Shown: positions 33,876 to 41,711 of the stretch, piece after piece
Position numbering within the stretch: the stretch's first letter is position 1
How the letters are laid out: the number at the start of each line of letters is the position of its first letter
Assembly: GCA_040771825.1 (NCBI GenBank)
Contig: JAXGZG010000002.1
Location: 496,001-560,000, forward strand
DNA length: 64,000 nt
Reading direction: 5' to 3'
Source: JAXGZG01 sp040771825
GTDB taxonomy: Bacteria; Bacillota; Sulfobacillia; Fermentithermobacillales; Fermentithermobacillaceae
The notes under the pieces: generated by a model
Seen by the model: only the letters and a program-made list of their open reading frames with translations
What the model was told of the DNA's origin: nothing
The model's database searches: none
Translations under genes and position numbers: made by a program

Positions 33876-33904
33876 TTGGCCCACCTATCCATTTGTGATA
33901 TTAT
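33876..33904 (+). promoter_or_regulatory. promoter of the hyd maturation operon
   Basis: TTGGCC at 33876-33881 and TATTAT at 33899-33904 are 17 bases apart. The -10 box lies inside the Rex-like operator, a layout suited to repression. The untranslated leader would be about 170 bases. Confidence 0.55.
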
Positions 33905-33910
33905 TCACAT
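33893..33910. promoter_or_regulatory. Rex operator
   Basis: TTGTGA-N6-TCACAT differs by one base from the Rex consensus TTGTGA-N6-TCACAA. Rex represses fermentation and hydrogenase genes at low NADH/NAD+ ratio in Bacillota. The site lies over the -10 box upstream of hydrogenase maturation genes, so the match is functionally sensible. No rex gene is in the window. Confidence 0.72.
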
Positions 33911-34028
33911 AGTGACCTGTGGGATACGGTCCTGCAGAGAACGTGACATCGAGTAATAGGCACTGCCGCCAAAAGGACATGACAACCTTGAGGCGAAAGG
34001 CGATTACGGTATATGTTTGTGCCGCACA

Positions 34029-34044
34029 GCGCCTTTCGGGGCGC
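34029..34044 (+). terminator. hairpin with T-tract in hyd leader
   Basis: GCGCC at 34029-34033 pairs with GGCGC at 34040-34044 and is followed by GTTTTGATTT. It lies about 37 bases before hydS and after the promoter, so it could be an attenuator or a terminator for read-through from the broken restriction gene. Confidence 0.4.
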
Positions 34045-34080
34045 GTTTTGATTTAGATGTTCCGGAAGGAGGCTTTCTCG

Positions 34081-34356
34081 TTGGACACAAGGATAGCGCT
34101 AATCGGTATCGTTGTTAGCGACATGGACTCCGTGGAGAAACTCAACGCTATTCTTCACCAATACGGGCAGTACATCATTGGACGGATGGGTATTCCCTAC
34201 GAAAAGCGAAATCTCGCCATTATCAGCATAGCCGTAGATGCGCCATCAGACGCAATAAGCTCCTTGTCGGGTAGGCTTGGAATGTTGCCCGGAGTAAGCG
34301 CAAAGACGGTTTATGCCAAAGTCTTGGGGATCGACCATGAGACAACTGGTGGATAA
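34081..34356 (+). CDS. hydS: iron-only hydrogenase system regulator, TM1266 family
   Basis: This 91-residue protein matches the small ACT/NikR-like family encoded with HydE/F/G (TM1266 type). It contains the family pattern RIALIGIVVSDMDSVEKLN, GQYIIGRMGIPYE and LSGRLGMLPGVSAKTV. TTG 34081 is used because GGAAGGAGG at 34063-34071 lies nine bases before it; ATG 34057 is too early for that site. It overlaps hydE by 20 bases. The symbol follows occasional usage; function as regulator is inferred by family only. Confidence 0.85.
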   Translation: MDTRIALIGIVVSDMDSVEKLNAILHQYGQYIIGRMGIPYEKRNLAIISIAVDAPSDAISSLSGRLGMLPGVSAKTVYAKVLGIDHETTGG

Positions 34357-35380
34357 GCTCGAGGCAGATCATTGTCTCTCGGAAACGGAGTTTATCCGGC
34401 TAATTGATGGTCGGACTCCAGCACTTGGGCAATATGTGTTTGAAAGGGCTCGCAACGCGAGCCGCAGATACTATGGTCTGGATGTCTACATACGGGGACT
34501 CATTGAGTTCACCAACTACTGCAAGCAAAACTGCCATTATTGCGGGATACGCAGCGGGAACAGGGGCGCACTAAGATACCGGCTGACCAAGGAACATATC
34601 CTTGATTGCTGTACTATCGGATACTCCCTGGGGTTTCGGACTTTCGTGCTTCAGGGCGGTGAAGATGCTTACTTCACCGATGACGTCGTGTGCGATATGG
34701 TGCAGGACATCAAAGCGAAGTTCCCAGACTGTGCTGTGACTCTGTCAATAGGTGAAAGAACGTGTGAGAGTTACAAAGCGTTTTTCCAGGCGGGAGCGGA
34801 CAGATACCTGCTGCGCCACGAGACAGCCGACAGCGACCATTTTCGGTTGCTCCATCCCTCGTCGCAGTCCTCGGCCAGAAGAAAACGGTGTTTGTTCAGC
34901 CTCAAAGATATTGGCTATCAGGTCGGGGCCGGTTTTATGGTGGGCTCGCCTTTCCAGACGGCTCGACATCTGGCCAAGGACATGTTGTTCCTCCATGAGT
35001 TACAGCCGCACATGGTCGGTATTGGGCCGTTCATCCCTCATCACTCTACTCCGTTTTTCAACCAACCCTGCGGGACGCTTGAACTAACCTTGTTCATGCT
35101 GGGGCTCGTGAGGCTCATGCTTCCTAGCGTTCTTCTGCCATCTACTACGGCACTCAACACAATCGATCCCAACGCCAGAGTGTTGGGGATCTTAGCCGGA
35201 GCAAACGTAGTCATGCCCAATCTGTCTCCGGTGGATGTGAGAGGGAAATACCTGCTTTACGATAACAAGGCTTTCACGGGATTTGAGTCAGCTCAAGACG
35301 TCGCCAGGTTAAAGGAGGAGATGAAAAGCATCGGATACAGCGTTGTAGTAAGTCGCGGGGATTTTGTCCCTAGCAGTTAG
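34337..35380 (+). CDS. hydE: [FeFe] hydrogenase maturase HydE
   Basis: HydE is a radical SAM enzyme that helps build the dithiolate-bridged diiron subcluster of [FeFe] hydrogenase. The cluster motif is CKQNCHYC with Cys62, Cys66 and Cys69. FVLQGGEDAYFTDD and the barrel segment RYLLRHETAD are HydE-like. The length of 347 residues is typical. ATG 34337 lies within the end of hydS. hydG starts 75 bases downstream, so the maturases form one operon under the Rex-type site. Confidence 0.93.
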   Translation: MRQLVDKLEADHCLSETEFIRLIDGRTPALGQYVFERARNASRRYYGLDVYIRGLIEFTNYCKQNCHYCGIRSGNRGALRYRLTKEHILDCCTIGYSLGFRTFVLQGGEDAYFTDDVVCDMVQDIKAKFPDCAVTLSIGERTCESYKAFFQAGADRYLLRHETADSDHFRLLHPSSQSSARRKRCLFSLKDIGYQVGAGFMVGSPFQTARHLAKDMLFLHELQPHMVGIGPFIPHHSTPFFNQPCGTLELTLFMLGLVRLMLPSVLLPSTTALNTIDPNARVLGILAGANVVMPNLSPVDVRGKYLLYDNKAFTGFESAQDVARLKEEMKSIGYSVVVSRGDFVPSS

Positions 35381-35455
35381 GAATGGCTACGCCATTCCAT
35401 TCCAACCTGCTGACCGGGAAGGCGGGGCCTGACCGAGAAGAAAGGAGAACGAGCC

Positions 35456-36874
35456 ATGTACAATCCCAAGTCACTCAAAGCAGAAGAGTTCATATCCCAC
35501 GATGAGATCATGGAGACCCTTGCTTACGCCGAGGAGAACAGAGCTAACGCCGCCCTAATAGACGCTATTTTGGAGAAGGCCAAGGCCCGGGAAGGACTTG
35601 CCCACCGCGAAGCGTCAGTCCTGCTCCATTGCTCCATCCAGGAGAAGAACCAAGAGATCTTCCGCCTGGCTGAGCAGATCAAGAAGGACTTCTACGGAAA
35701 CCGGATCGTTATGTTCGCGCCGCTGTACCTTTCCAACTACTGCGTGAACGGCTGCGTCTATTGCCCCTACCATATGAAGAACAAGCACATCGCTCGCAAG
35801 AAACTCACCCAGGACGAGATAAGGCGAGAGGTCATTGCTCTCCAGGATATGGGGCACAAACGCCTAGCCTTGGAAGCGGGAGAGCACCCTGTGTACAACC
35901 CCATCGAGTACATTCTGGAAAGCATTGAAACAATATATAGCATCAAGCACGAGAACGGCGCTATCCGTAGAGTCAACGTCAATATCGCCGCGACGACCGT
36001 CGAGAACTACAGGAGGCTAAAAGCCGCCGGAATCGGCACTTACGTCCTCTTTCAGGAGACATACAACAGAGAGAGCTACGCCCAGCTTCACCCGACGGGG
36101 CCGAAGCACGATTATGCCTATCACACTGAGGCTATGGATAGGGCCATGCAAGGCGGCATTGATGATGTGGGACTTGGAGTGCTGTTTGGGCTTGAGTCGT
36201 ACCGCTATGAGTTTGCGGGTATTTTGATGCACGCAGAACACCTAGAAGCCGCATTCGGCGTAGGTCCCCACACCATCAGCGTGCCAAGGATATGTAGGGC
36301 AGATGACATCGATCCAAGTGTTTTTGATAACGGCGTAGATGACGAGACATTTGCCAAGATCGTAGCGTGTATCAGGATAGCAGTCCCTTATACCGGCATG
36401 ATCCTGTCCACGAGGGAGAGCAAGAAGTGCCGTGAGCGCATAATCCCTCTCGGGATATCGCAAATCAGCGGGGCTTCCAAGACGAGCGTGGGTGGGTACG
36501 ACAGCGACGAGCCCTCGGAAGAAGACTCCTCGCAGTTTGACGTCAGCGACAACAGGACCCTAGATGAGGTTGTCCGCTGGCTAATTGAACTCGGATACAT
36601 CCCAAGCTTCTGCACCGCGTGTTACCGGGAAGGCAGGACGGGCGATCGTTTCATGGATCTGTGCAAGAACAGGCAGATACTGTACTGCTGCCATCCAAAC
36701 GCTCTCATGACCCTAAAGGAGTATTTGATGGACTACGCTTCAGAGGAGACGAGGCGAATCGGGGAGCCACTCATACAACGAGAAGTCGAGACCATTCCCA
36801 GCGAGAGGATCCGGGAAATCGTGCGCCAGAATCTAGCCAAAATCGATGGCGGCAGCCGCGATTTCCGGTTCTAG
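35456..36874 (+). CDS. hydG: [FeFe] hydrogenase maturase HydG
   Basis: HydG is the radical SAM tyrosine lyase that makes the CO and CN ligands of the H-cluster. The radical SAM motif is CVNGCVYC with Cys96, Cys100 and Cys103. The C-terminal auxiliary cluster motif CTACYREGRTGDRFM is intact. Length is 472 residues, as in the family. ATG 35456 has AAAGGAGA upstream. It sits 14 bases before hydF. Confidence 0.95.
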   Translation: MYNPKSLKAEEFISHDEIMETLAYAEENRANAALIDAILEKAKAREGLAHREASVLLHCSIQEKNQEIFRLAEQIKKDFYGNRIVMFAPLYLSNYCVNGCVYCPYHMKNKHIARKKLTQDEIRREVIALQDMGHKRLALEAGEHPVYNPIEYILESIETIYSIKHENGAIRRVNVNIAATTVENYRRLKAAGIGTYVLFQETYNRESYAQLHPTGPKHDYAYHTEAMDRAMQGGIDDVGLGVLFGLESYRYEFAGILMHAEHLEAAFGVGPHTISVPRICRADDIDPSVFDNGVDDETFAKIVACIRIAVPYTGMILSTRESKKCRERIIPLGISQISGASKTSVGGYDSDEPSEEDSSQFDVSDNRTLDEVVRWLIELGYIPSFCTACYREGRTGDRFMDLCKNRQILYCCHPNALMTLKEYLMDYASEETRRIGEPLIQREVETIPSERIREIVRQNLAKIDGGSRDFRF

Positions 36875-36888
36875 CAGTGAAGCGGTAG

Positions 36889-38172
36889 ATGATGAACATG
36901 AGCATGAACAGTACACCTTCCGCCAACCGCATTCATGTCGGGTTCTTCGGAAATCGCAACACTGGCAAATCGAGCCTTGTCAACGCGATTACAGGCCAGA
37001 GTTTGGCGATTGTCTCGGATACCAAAGGGACAACCACAGACCCTGTGCTCAAGGCCATTGAACTCTTTCCTTTGGGCCCGGCCGTCATAATCGATACGGC
37101 GGGTCTAGATGACCAGGGCGAACTTGGGGCTCTCCGTATTGGGAAGACACACCAGGTGCTCAACAAGACTGACATCGCCGTGCTGGTTGTTGACGCTACC
37201 CTAGGGAAGACCGCTCAAGATCATGACATGATTGCCAGGTTTCGCCACAAAGGAATACCCTACGTCGTGGCCTACAACAAGAAAGATCTGCTAGACACCA
37301 TGCCTTGTCACGGGTCCCGTTTGACAGTCTGTAATGGATCTTGCCTAGAGCCTGGTACCGGGCCCGGCTCTGGTTCTGCCCTTGTCCCCAATGAGATATG
37401 GGTGAGCGCCAAGACAGGTGAAAACATAGACGCTCTTAGGGATCTAATAGCAAGGCAGAGAAAGCAGGAAGCGGGAAAGCATCCGATTGTGGCCGACCTA
37501 GTTTCGCCTTTCGATCTTGTCCTCCTTGTGGTCCCAATTGACGAGTCGGCACCCAAAGGCAGGCTTATCCTCCCTCAGCAACAGACTATACGAGAGTTGC
37601 TGGAGGCGCGCGCAGTATCAATTGTGGTCAAAGAAACGGAACTAGAGGCCGTTCTTGATAGCTTGGCCACAAAGCCAAAGCTTGTCATCACAGATAGCCA
37701 AGTGTTCTCCCAGGTCTCGGCAGTTACGCCCCCTGATGTCTCTCTTACCTCGTTCTCCATACTGTTTGCCAGACACAAGGGTCATCTGGAGCAATTCGTG
37801 GAAGGGGTCAGAACCCTAGATACGCTTAGAGACGGCGATACGATTCTCATATCAGAAGGCTGCACTCACCACCGACAGTGCAACGACATCGGCAGGGTCA
37901 AACTGCCCGGATGGATAAGAGGCCACGCTAGGAAGAACCTGAATTTTGAGTTCAGTTCGGGTACTGAGTTTCCCGATGATCTGTCAAAGTATAGACTGGT
38001 CGTTCACTGCGGAGGATGTATGCTTAATGAGCGTGAGATGAAATACCGTCAGTTGTGCGCCAGGAATCAGAATGTTCCTATCACCAACTACGGCATGACT
38101 ATCGCCCACATACACGGCATATTGAGGCGGAGCCTTGAAGTGTTTCCCGGCATCGCCGCTCTCTTAGGGTAG
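36889..38172 (+). CDS. hydF: [FeFe] hydrogenase maturation GTPase HydF
   Basis: HydF is the scaffold that passes the diiron precursor to the hydrogenase. The G1 loop GNRNTGKSS is at about residue 21 and other GTPase motifs (IDTAGLDD, NKKD) follow. The C-terminal [4Fe-4S] ligands are CTHH and HCGGC, the expected HydF pattern. ATG 36889 has only a weak ribosome binding site; ATG 36892 is next. Length 427 is normal. It ends the operon, with a hairpin at 38195. No hydrogenase structural gene lies in the window. Confidence 0.94.
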   Translation: MMNMSMNSTPSANRIHVGFFGNRNTGKSSLVNAITGQSLAIVSDTKGTTTDPVLKAIELFPLGPAVIIDTAGLDDQGELGALRIGKTHQVLNKTDIAVLVVDATLGKTAQDHDMIARFRHKGIPYVVAYNKKDLLDTMPCHGSRLTVCNGSCLEPGTGPGSGSALVPNEIWVSAKTGENIDALRDLIARQRKQEAGKHPIVADLVSPFDLVLLVVPIDESAPKGRLILPQQQTIRELLEARAVSIVVKETELEAVLDSLATKPKLVITDSQVFSQVSAVTPPDVSLTSFSILFARHKGHLEQFVEGVRTLDTLRDGDTILISEGCTHHRQCNDIGRVKLPGWIRGHARKNLNFEFSSGTEFPDDLSKYRLVVHCGGCMLNEREMKYRQLCARNQNVPITNYGMTIAHIHGILRRSLEVFPGIAALLG

Positions 38173-38194
38173 TGCCTTGTTTACAGAACCCTCT

Positions 38195-38217
38195 ATGGAG
38201 CCATTCCCTGGCTCCAT
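38195..38217 (+). terminator. hairpin after hydF
   Basis: ATGGAGCC at 38195-38202 pairs perfectly with GGCTCCAT at 38210-38217 around a 7-base loop. It lies 23 bases after the hydF stop. There is no T-tract. Confidence 0.45.
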
Positions 38218-38220
38218 GGA

Positions 38221-38261
38221 GGCACCCCTGACTCCGTAGCGGCACCCCCTGACTCCGTAGC
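38221..38261. repeat. tandem duplication of about 20 bases
   Basis: GGCACCCCTGACTCCGTAGC (38221-38240) is followed at 38241-38261 by a copy with one extra C. It lies in the non-coding stretch after hydF. Between here and 38342 no gene is seen. Confidence 0.7.
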
Positions 38262-38342
38262 GCCACCCCGGCGGCAGCGGCGGAGAAGGAAGAGTCACAG
38301 AAAGCGGCTAATCGGGCAACGAATACACCCTAGACAACGACA

Positions 38343-38561
38343 ATGATTTCAGACTCGATTGGCTCGGAATTGAACATTGTGTCAGGCGGTGCAGCGTACA
38401 TGGAAGCCATACACCTTAGCAAACAACAGGCTCGCGGGTTTCTCTTGGGATATCAGCGTTTGTTTGCCAGCCCGGTCATCTACGGGGAAGGACGGGCTGA
38501 TGGCATTCATGCGCCAGGTCAAATGAGAACGGCGTTGGCTAAGTCATCAAAGACTCAATGA
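38343..38561 (+). pseudogene. possible remnant of a winged-helix (YcaQ-type) protein
   Basis: A 72-residue frame includes LSKQQARGFLLGYQRLFASP, which recalls the start of COG3214/YcaQ winged-helix proteins, normally about 400 residues. The frame then loses resemblance and ends, and its last 23 bases overlap the minus-strand glutaredoxin-like gene. It is best read as a short N-terminal stump or a chance match. Confidence 0.3.
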
Positions 38562-38817
38562 TGGCATCGTCAGGAGACAGGTAGATCTCAGTGTCGTCTA
38601 CTACCAAAGTGGGGATGCCCACCTTCCCGCTCGACACCACTTCGGCGTATAGATCAGGGTGGCTGTCGCGTATGGTCAGGAATTTCTTCAGATGGGCCAA
38701 CCCACCCAGAACGTCCACGTAGCCGAACTTGATGCCTTTGCTCTCAAGAAGACCTTTGACGTGAATACAGCCGGGACAGTCTTCGTTACCGTACAGAATG
38801 ACTTTCTTCTGTTTCAT
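38539..38817 (-). CDS. glutaredoxin-like protein
   Basis: This 92-residue thioredoxin-fold protein has an N-terminal redox motif CPGC in GNEDCPGCIHVKGLLE and the cis-Pro segment GIPTLVVDD. Members reduce disulfides or bind metals in the cytoplasm. AAAGGGG lies upstream of ATG 38817 on the minus strand. It is divergent from the arsenic-type locus at 39021 and may belong with it, but no shared operator is seen on its side. Confidence 0.83.
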   Translation of the reverse strand: MKQKKVILYGNEDCPGCIHVKGLLESKGIKFGYVDVLGGLAHLKKFLTIRDSHPDLYAEVVSSGKVGIPTLVVDDTEIYLSPDDAIIESLMT

Positions 38818-39020
38818 ATTCTTGTTCTCGCCCCTTTACATGGTGACAGTCTACAAGAACTCTCTGGAAGGAAGCAAGATTACCGGCTGTCATTGCGGAC
38901 TGCCCTAGCCAGCGGGACTCTTTGTGGCGCCTCAGTAAGAATGCGCCGCAGGTCACCTCCATTGGGTAAGTGCGCCCGAAGGCTGCTGCCGTCTTAGTCT
39001 ATCTGCACCCAAGTACACAA

Positions 39021-39049
39021 TTGCCTATATGCGCATATGGGCGTATACT
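39021..39049 (+). promoter_or_regulatory. ArsR-type operator over the permease promoter
   Basis: TTGCCT (39021-39026) and TATACT (39044-39049) are 17 bases apart and form a promoter. Over them lies TATATGC-N8-GCGTATA (39026-39047), with a perfect ATATGCGCATAT inside. The same pattern, TATATGC-N8-GCATATG, precedes the arsR gene at 41090. The shared layout supports one ArsR-family repressor binding both. Confidence 0.72.
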
Positions 39050-39086
39050 GTTTGGTGAGTTGCAGCGGGATGGCGGGGTAATCTGA

Positions 39087-39230
39087 TGCCTGTTTGGCAT
39101 GGTTCGGGGTGCGGCGCTGGCGACTGTGGTGGGTGTTCTCGAGGAAGTTCCCATCATGCTCAGTCTCGTGTGGTTCGTCAACCGGACCAAGAAGTGGTTC
39201 CCGGAGCCTTTGGGGGTCCAGAGGGACTAA
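39087..39230 (+). pseudogene. C-terminal remnant of ACR3 arsenite transporter
   Basis: In one frame, bases 39087-39230 encode CLFGMVRGAALATVVGVL and then EEVPIMLSLVWFVNRTKKWF, the last transmembrane helix and tail of ACR3-family arsenite efflux proteins, ending in a natural stop. A TGA at 39084 and the promoter at 39021-39049 stand where about 300 upstream residues should be. The rest of the gene has been lost by deletion, leaving its promoter and end. The permease follows 93 bases later. Confidence 0.7.
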
Positions 39231-39323
39231 CGGCAGCATCTCAAGGAGGCACTTGTCAGGGTCCGGAAGATGAACGTATGCCAGAACAACCAGAAGGATT
39301 AGCAGGATCAGGAGGTGCAGTCC

Positions 39324-40337
39324 ATGCAAGCATTGAAGTTGGCCTGGGATTTCATCCAAAAGCAGGTTCTGGGCATGCAATGGCTCAACACCTTGTGCGG
39401 CAGGTTTGTGACGTTCCTGGGATTGGACATCCAGACCCGCCTGGGCGGAAGCGTACAGTTCTTCTTGTACGATACCATCAAGATCCTTTTTCTGCTGTCG
39501 ACCTTGATCTACGGGATTTCCTATATCCAAAGCTTCTTCCCGCCCGAGCGGACCAAGAAGATCCTTGGGCGTTTTCATGGCATTACGGCCAACGTCCTCA
39601 GCGCGCTATTGGGCACAGTGACGCCCTTCTGCAGTTGTTCATCGATACCTCTTTTCATCGGGTTCACCAATGCGGGACTTCCCCTGGGAGTGACATTCTC
39701 GTTCCTTATTTCCTCGCCTTTGGTTGACCTCGGCTCTCTTGTCCTTCTGACCAGCGTATTTGGAGCAAGGATCGCCGTGGTCTACGTCATAGTGGGGCTC
39801 GTCTTGGCCGTCGTTGGGGGCACAGTGATCCAGAGACTGGGCATGGAGGGGTACGTGGAGCAGTATGTGAAGGCAAGCGGGAGCGTTGACATTGAAGCGC
39901 CTGAACTTACCATCCAAGAAAGACTGCAATATGCCTTGGAGCAGGTGCAGGCCACGGTGAAGAAGGTTTTTCCGTACATTCTTGCTGGAGTCGGCGTAGG
40001 GGCGGTCATCCACAACTGGATTCCAGCGGACTGGATACAGACGATTCTAGGCGCAAGGAACCCGTTCTCGGTAGTTCTTGCCACTGTGGTGGGCATCCCC
40101 ATGTATGCGGATATCTTTGGGACCATCCCCGTGGCCGAGGCTCTTCACGCGAAGGGTGTGGGTATCGGCACGGTTCTAGCGTTTATGATGGGCGTCACCG
40201 CGCTTTCCGCACCGTCCATGGTGATGCTGAGTAAGGCCATCAAGCCGAGGCTCTTGGCAGTGTTTGTGGGCATCGTGACCATCGGTATTATCGCAATTGG
40301 CTACGCTTTCAACGCGTTCAGTTTCCTGTTGGGGTAG
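39324..40337 (+). CDS. permease of the ArsP/SO_0444 type
   Basis: This 337-residue membrane protein has eight to ten hydrophobic segments and the paired Cys motif FCSCSSIPLF, diagnostic of the DUF318/COG0701 permeases (ArsP and copper/zinc exporters). The second half repeats the pattern with GVTALSAPSMVML. ATG 39324 has AGGAGG eight bases upstream. It follows the ACR3 stump and is followed by the thioredoxin-like gene, an arrangement seen in arsenic or metal resistance loci. Arsenical efflux is likely from the ArsR context; copper or other metal cannot be excluded. Confidence 0.85.
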   Translation: MQALKLAWDFIQKQVLGMQWLNTLCGRFVTFLGLDIQTRLGGSVQFFLYDTIKILFLLSTLIYGISYIQSFFPPERTKKILGRFHGITANVLSALLGTVTPFCSCSSIPLFIGFTNAGLPLGVTFSFLISSPLVDLGSLVLLTSVFGARIAVVYVIVGLVLAVVGGTVIQRLGMEGYVEQYVKASGSVDIEAPELTIQERLQYALEQVQATVKKVFPYILAGVGVGAVIHNWIPADWIQTILGARNPFSVVLATVVGIPMYADIFGTIPVAEALHAKGVGIGTVLAFMMGVTALSAPSMVMLSKAIKPRLLAVFVGIVTIGIIAIGYAFNAFSFLLG

Positions 40338-40379
40338 TATGGGCGAATGAGGGAATGGGAGAAGGAGAGGGGATTACTC

Positions 40380-40625
40380 GTGAAAATCAAAGTGTTGGGC
40401 GCTTGCTGCAAGAGGAGTTTGGAGACGTTCGAGAACACCAAGCTGGCGGTAGCCTCTATGGGCATTGACGCCACCGTGGAGAACATCGGGGATAATGCCG
40501 AAATCGCCAAGTACGGAGTCATGTCCACACCTGCCATTGTGGTAGATGAGAAGGTCATATCCTACGGACGGTTCCTAAAGCAGAAGGATGTCGAGAAGCT
40601 TTTGGGCAAGTATCTGGGCATCTAG
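40380..40625 (+). CDS. small thioredoxin-like protein with CC motif
   Basis: This is an 81-residue protein of the redox-active disulfide (TM0996/MTH895) type, with Cys-Cys in GACCKRS instead of CxxC and the cis-Pro region MSTPAIVVDEK. Such proteins are often encoded with ArsP-type permeases and ArsR. GTG 40380 has GGAGAGGGG upstream; a longer frame from 40347 would add eleven charged residues. It probably acts with the permease in metal or arsenical handling. Confidence 0.85.
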   Translation: MKIKVLGACCKRSLETFENTKLAVASMGIDATVENIGDNAEIAKYGVMSTPAIVVDEKVISYGRFLKQKDVEKLLGKYLGI

Positions 40626-40703
40626 GCTGGAACGTCCATTCAGAGCGGCTCGGTGATTCTTGGAACGTAGGTGCGGGCTCGTGCCACAGTTGCTGACTAC
40701 GGC

Positions 40704-41066
40704 CTACTTGGGGCCTAGCACGCAGCGACCTTCTTCTCTCAATTCAAGCCGGGCTTTAAGCCTTGCAGCATCGCGCTGGAAGACGGGTCCGCCCACATGA
40801 TGTTTGACCAGGTCGTAAAGGCCGGCGGCGAAGTCGGATACTCTCTGGGGTATGGAGTAGTAAACCCAAGTGCCAACTCGAGAATCCGTAACCAGCCCAA
40901 CCTGCCGCAGTATTGCGAGATGCTTGGATACCTGGTATTGAGGCAATTCCAAGGCGTCTGAGAGTTCACAGACGCATATGGGACCGTCAGATATTAGGAT
41001 CATTTTGAGCGCCCGAAGACGAGTGGGGTCCGACAGGGCCTTGAACTCTGCGGTAAAGGATCTCAC
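40704..41066 (-). CDS. arsR: ArsR-family transcriptional repressor
   Basis: The 120-residue winged-helix protein has the arsenic-sensing CVCEL motif in GPICVCELSDALELPQ at the recognition-helix region (helix LPQYQVSKHLAILRQ). Metalloid binding to those Cys residues releases it from DNA. GTG 41066 has GAGGGGGTGATTAC upstream; a longer frame would add over fifty residues of non-family sequence through the operator. It is convergent with the permease/thioredoxin genes, and its own operator is at 41090. Confidence 0.9.
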   Translation of the reverse strand: MRSFTAEFKALSDPTRLRALKMILISDGPICVCELSDALELPQYQVSKHLAILRQVGLVTDSRVGTWVYYSIPQRVSDFAAGLYDLVKHHVGGPVFQRDAARLKARLELREEGRCVLGPK

Positions 41067-41089
41067 GTAATCACCCCCTCTGAGACAAG

Positions 41090-41110
41090 TATATGCATGT
41101 ATGAGCATAT
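41090..41110. promoter_or_regulatory. ArsR-type operator upstream of arsR
   Basis: TATATGC (41090-41096) and GCATAT (41105-41110) are inverted and spaced by eight bases, as at 39026-39047. The site is about 25 bases before the arsR start on the minus strand, overlapping a TATACT (41093-41088). Autorepression is inferred. Confidence 0.7.
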
Positions 41111-41572
41111 GGGCTAGGCTTCTGCCAAGGGGTATAAGCCGACATGGCTGTTTCTCGCCAAAGCAGGTTCCCACATCGACAACATTGGACAAGTTGATCA
41201 CTGTCATGCGATGACCCACCCTCCACGTGACCCAGACAGTCGAACTATCTCACATCATCTGACCCCAAAGTGTTTATGGGTCTCTGGTCTCAAAAAAACC
41301 TACGGTTTGTCATCTCCTGCAAAGTCTCTCCCTGCGGATTTCCTGCGGTTTGTCCAGCAGTGATCCGAGTCCCGCTTTTTGCCTGGGTCTCATGCGAACG
41401 ATCTGTCCCGAATTGTGGTGTTCTGAGACAGGCAGTGTCGTGCGATTCCAAAGACATCCTCCACCGTTTGCGCAATTCCTCGCTTGGCTCCGGCATAGGA
41501 TTTGTGGCGAGTGGGACAACTCTTACCTGTAATGCCTAAAACATCCGGTGTTAGGAAAGAATAGGCACACAG
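41111..41572. other. gap before the tad operon
   Basis: Between the arsR operator and the leader hairpin at 41573 I see no convincing gene on either strand; frames here are under 95 codons, mutually overlapping and without ribosome binding sites or family resemblance. It may be the scar of a lost element. Confidence 0.5.
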
Positions 41573-41637
41573 TCAGGGCTATCCGATGCAGTCAGCTGCG
41601 GTAAAAGGATCGGAAGACCCGCGAGGGAGGTCCCTGA
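41573..41637 (+). ncRNA. structured leader of the tad operon, class unknown
   Basis: The transcript can fold as nested stems. CAGGG (41573-41577) pairs with CCCTG (41632-41636), TCCGA (41582-41586) with TCGGA (41609-41613), and GCAG with CTGC inside. A TTGACA follows at 41639. I compared it by eye with c-di-GMP-I and c-di-GMP-II riboswitches and found no match to their conserved cores. It may be a chance fold. Confidence 0.3.
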
Positions 41638-41711
41638 GTTGACAGCCGGCCCACTTGGCGCCCGGTAATGCAGGCGGAACATAGATGACGAGTGAGGGGG
41701 AGGTGACTGGT

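Noticed and set aside
38994..39578. Minus-strand 194-codon frame
   Set aside because: Leu/His/Gln-rich shadow of the permease and stump; no ribosome binding site.
39086..39727. Long plus-strand open frame over the ACR3 stump and permease start
   Set aside because: Rich in Gly, Gln and Ser with no family pattern; it shadows the permease frame, and the real ACR3 signal is in a different frame.
41560..41640. c-di-GMP riboswitch upstream of the pilus genes
   Set aside because: Neither the class I core (GGGCAAACC, GGTAGGTAGCG) nor a class II core is present.
41650..41675. Sigma-54-like TTGGCG...TGC before flp
   Set aside because: The GG to GC spacing is one base too long for a -24/-12 promoter and no activator gene is nearby.
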